Of a DNA stretch of 5,870 nucleotides, positions 5,831-5,870 are shown piece after piece. The position numbers and the translations under genes were made by a program. Each line of letters starts with the position of its first letter. The stretch's first letter is position 1. The notes beneath the pieces are model-generated. The model had not been told where the DNA came from, did no database searches, and saw only the letters and a program-made list of their open reading frames with translations. The DNA is taken from contig QIDN01000072.1 of the NCBI GenBank assembly GCA_003229345.1, forward strand, positions 1 through 5,870, written 5' to 3'. The DNA is from Nitrospirota bacterium. Its GTDB lineage: Bacteria > Nitrospinota > Nitrospinia > Nitrospinales > Nitrospinaceae.

Positions 5831-5870
5831 TGTCAGAAATGGGCGACCGTTGGGTGGACGAGGGTTTCGA
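5831..5870. repeat. Copy 2 of the 40-bp direct repeat shared with 2021-2060
   Basis: 34 of 40 bases match the copy at 2021-2060, in the same orientation. The copy runs off the window edge and probably continues. The two copies lie 3.8 kb apart and bracket the methyltransferase and the importer operon. Confidence 0.85.
5833..5870 (-). CDS. 3' end of an unidentified gene entering from the right (12 codons seen)
   Basis: Minus-strand codons end ETLVHPTVAHF and TGA, closely matching the end of the remnant at 2023-2175 (ETLVHPKAAHF). A strong minus-strand terminator follows. Only this tip lies in the window, so whether the gene is intact cannot be seen. The family is unknown; a tyrosine-recombinase C-terminus is one weak possibility. 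Confidence 0.35.
   Translation of the reverse strand, partial: ETLVHPTVAHF

Larger units (their letters stand above)
5551..5832. other. Non-coding tail after the importer operon
   Basis: There is no supportable gene here. Besides the IS-like end, the TGCTACCC repeats and the minus-strand terminator, there is a short inverted pair GGATGT/ACATCC (5629-5634 and 5650-5655). It surrounds CCATGG, and its role is unknown. The mix of short repeats and hairpins suits a junction of mobile DNA. Confidence 0.5.

Overview
The window is a 5.9-kb piece of a bacterial chromosome with two Gram-negative-style housekeeping or transport neighbourhoods separated by a patch that looks like mobile-DNA debris. The lysA product resembles the E. 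coli type of diaminopimelate decarboxylase. A DUF2167 protein with a signal peptide, and rho-independent style terminators, also fit a Gram-negative organism (proteobacterial or a related phylum). The sequence alone does not let me name a genus.

Layout. At 2-748 (+) is the 3' end of lysA, the last step of lysine biosynthesis. It converges on a DUF2167 membrane-anchored protein at 773-1738 (-), and a hairpin sits between them, overlapping the last codons of the DUF2167 gene. The region 1739-2266 has no intact gene. It holds a 48-codon minus-strand reading frame without a start, an imperfect tandem repeat, a terminator-like hairpin, and a 3' gene remnant. The last 40 bases of that remnant recur at the very right edge of the window (5831-5870). 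At 2267-3049 (+) is a class I SAM-dependent methyltransferase, visibly more AT-rich than the genes around it. It is followed by a two-gene ABC importer operon: an ATPase (3139-3894) and a fused permease plus substrate-binding protein (3894-5489). The two importer genes overlap by one base, and a rho-independent terminator closes the operon at 5524-5550. The tail (5551-5870) has no complete gene. It contains a possible IS3-type end, an 8-bp direct repeat, a minus-strand terminator, and the last codons of a second copy of the 2-kb remnant.

How the genes work together. The ATPase and the fused protein should form a complete type I importer of the OpuC/ProU class, for quaternary amines or related zwitterions. 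The permease and binding domains are one polypeptide and the ATPase lacks CBS domains. This is also the architecture of the ergothioneine importers EgtU/EgtV, so the substrate is open. The methyltransferase lies 89 bases upstream on the same strand, but nothing in its sequence ties it to transport. The most interesting structural signal is the pair of similar minus-strand gene ends, each followed by its own terminator. They flank the methyltransferase and importer block like the scars of a mobile or duplicated element. I see no CRISPR array, tRNA or rRNA, and no clear new defence or genetic system.
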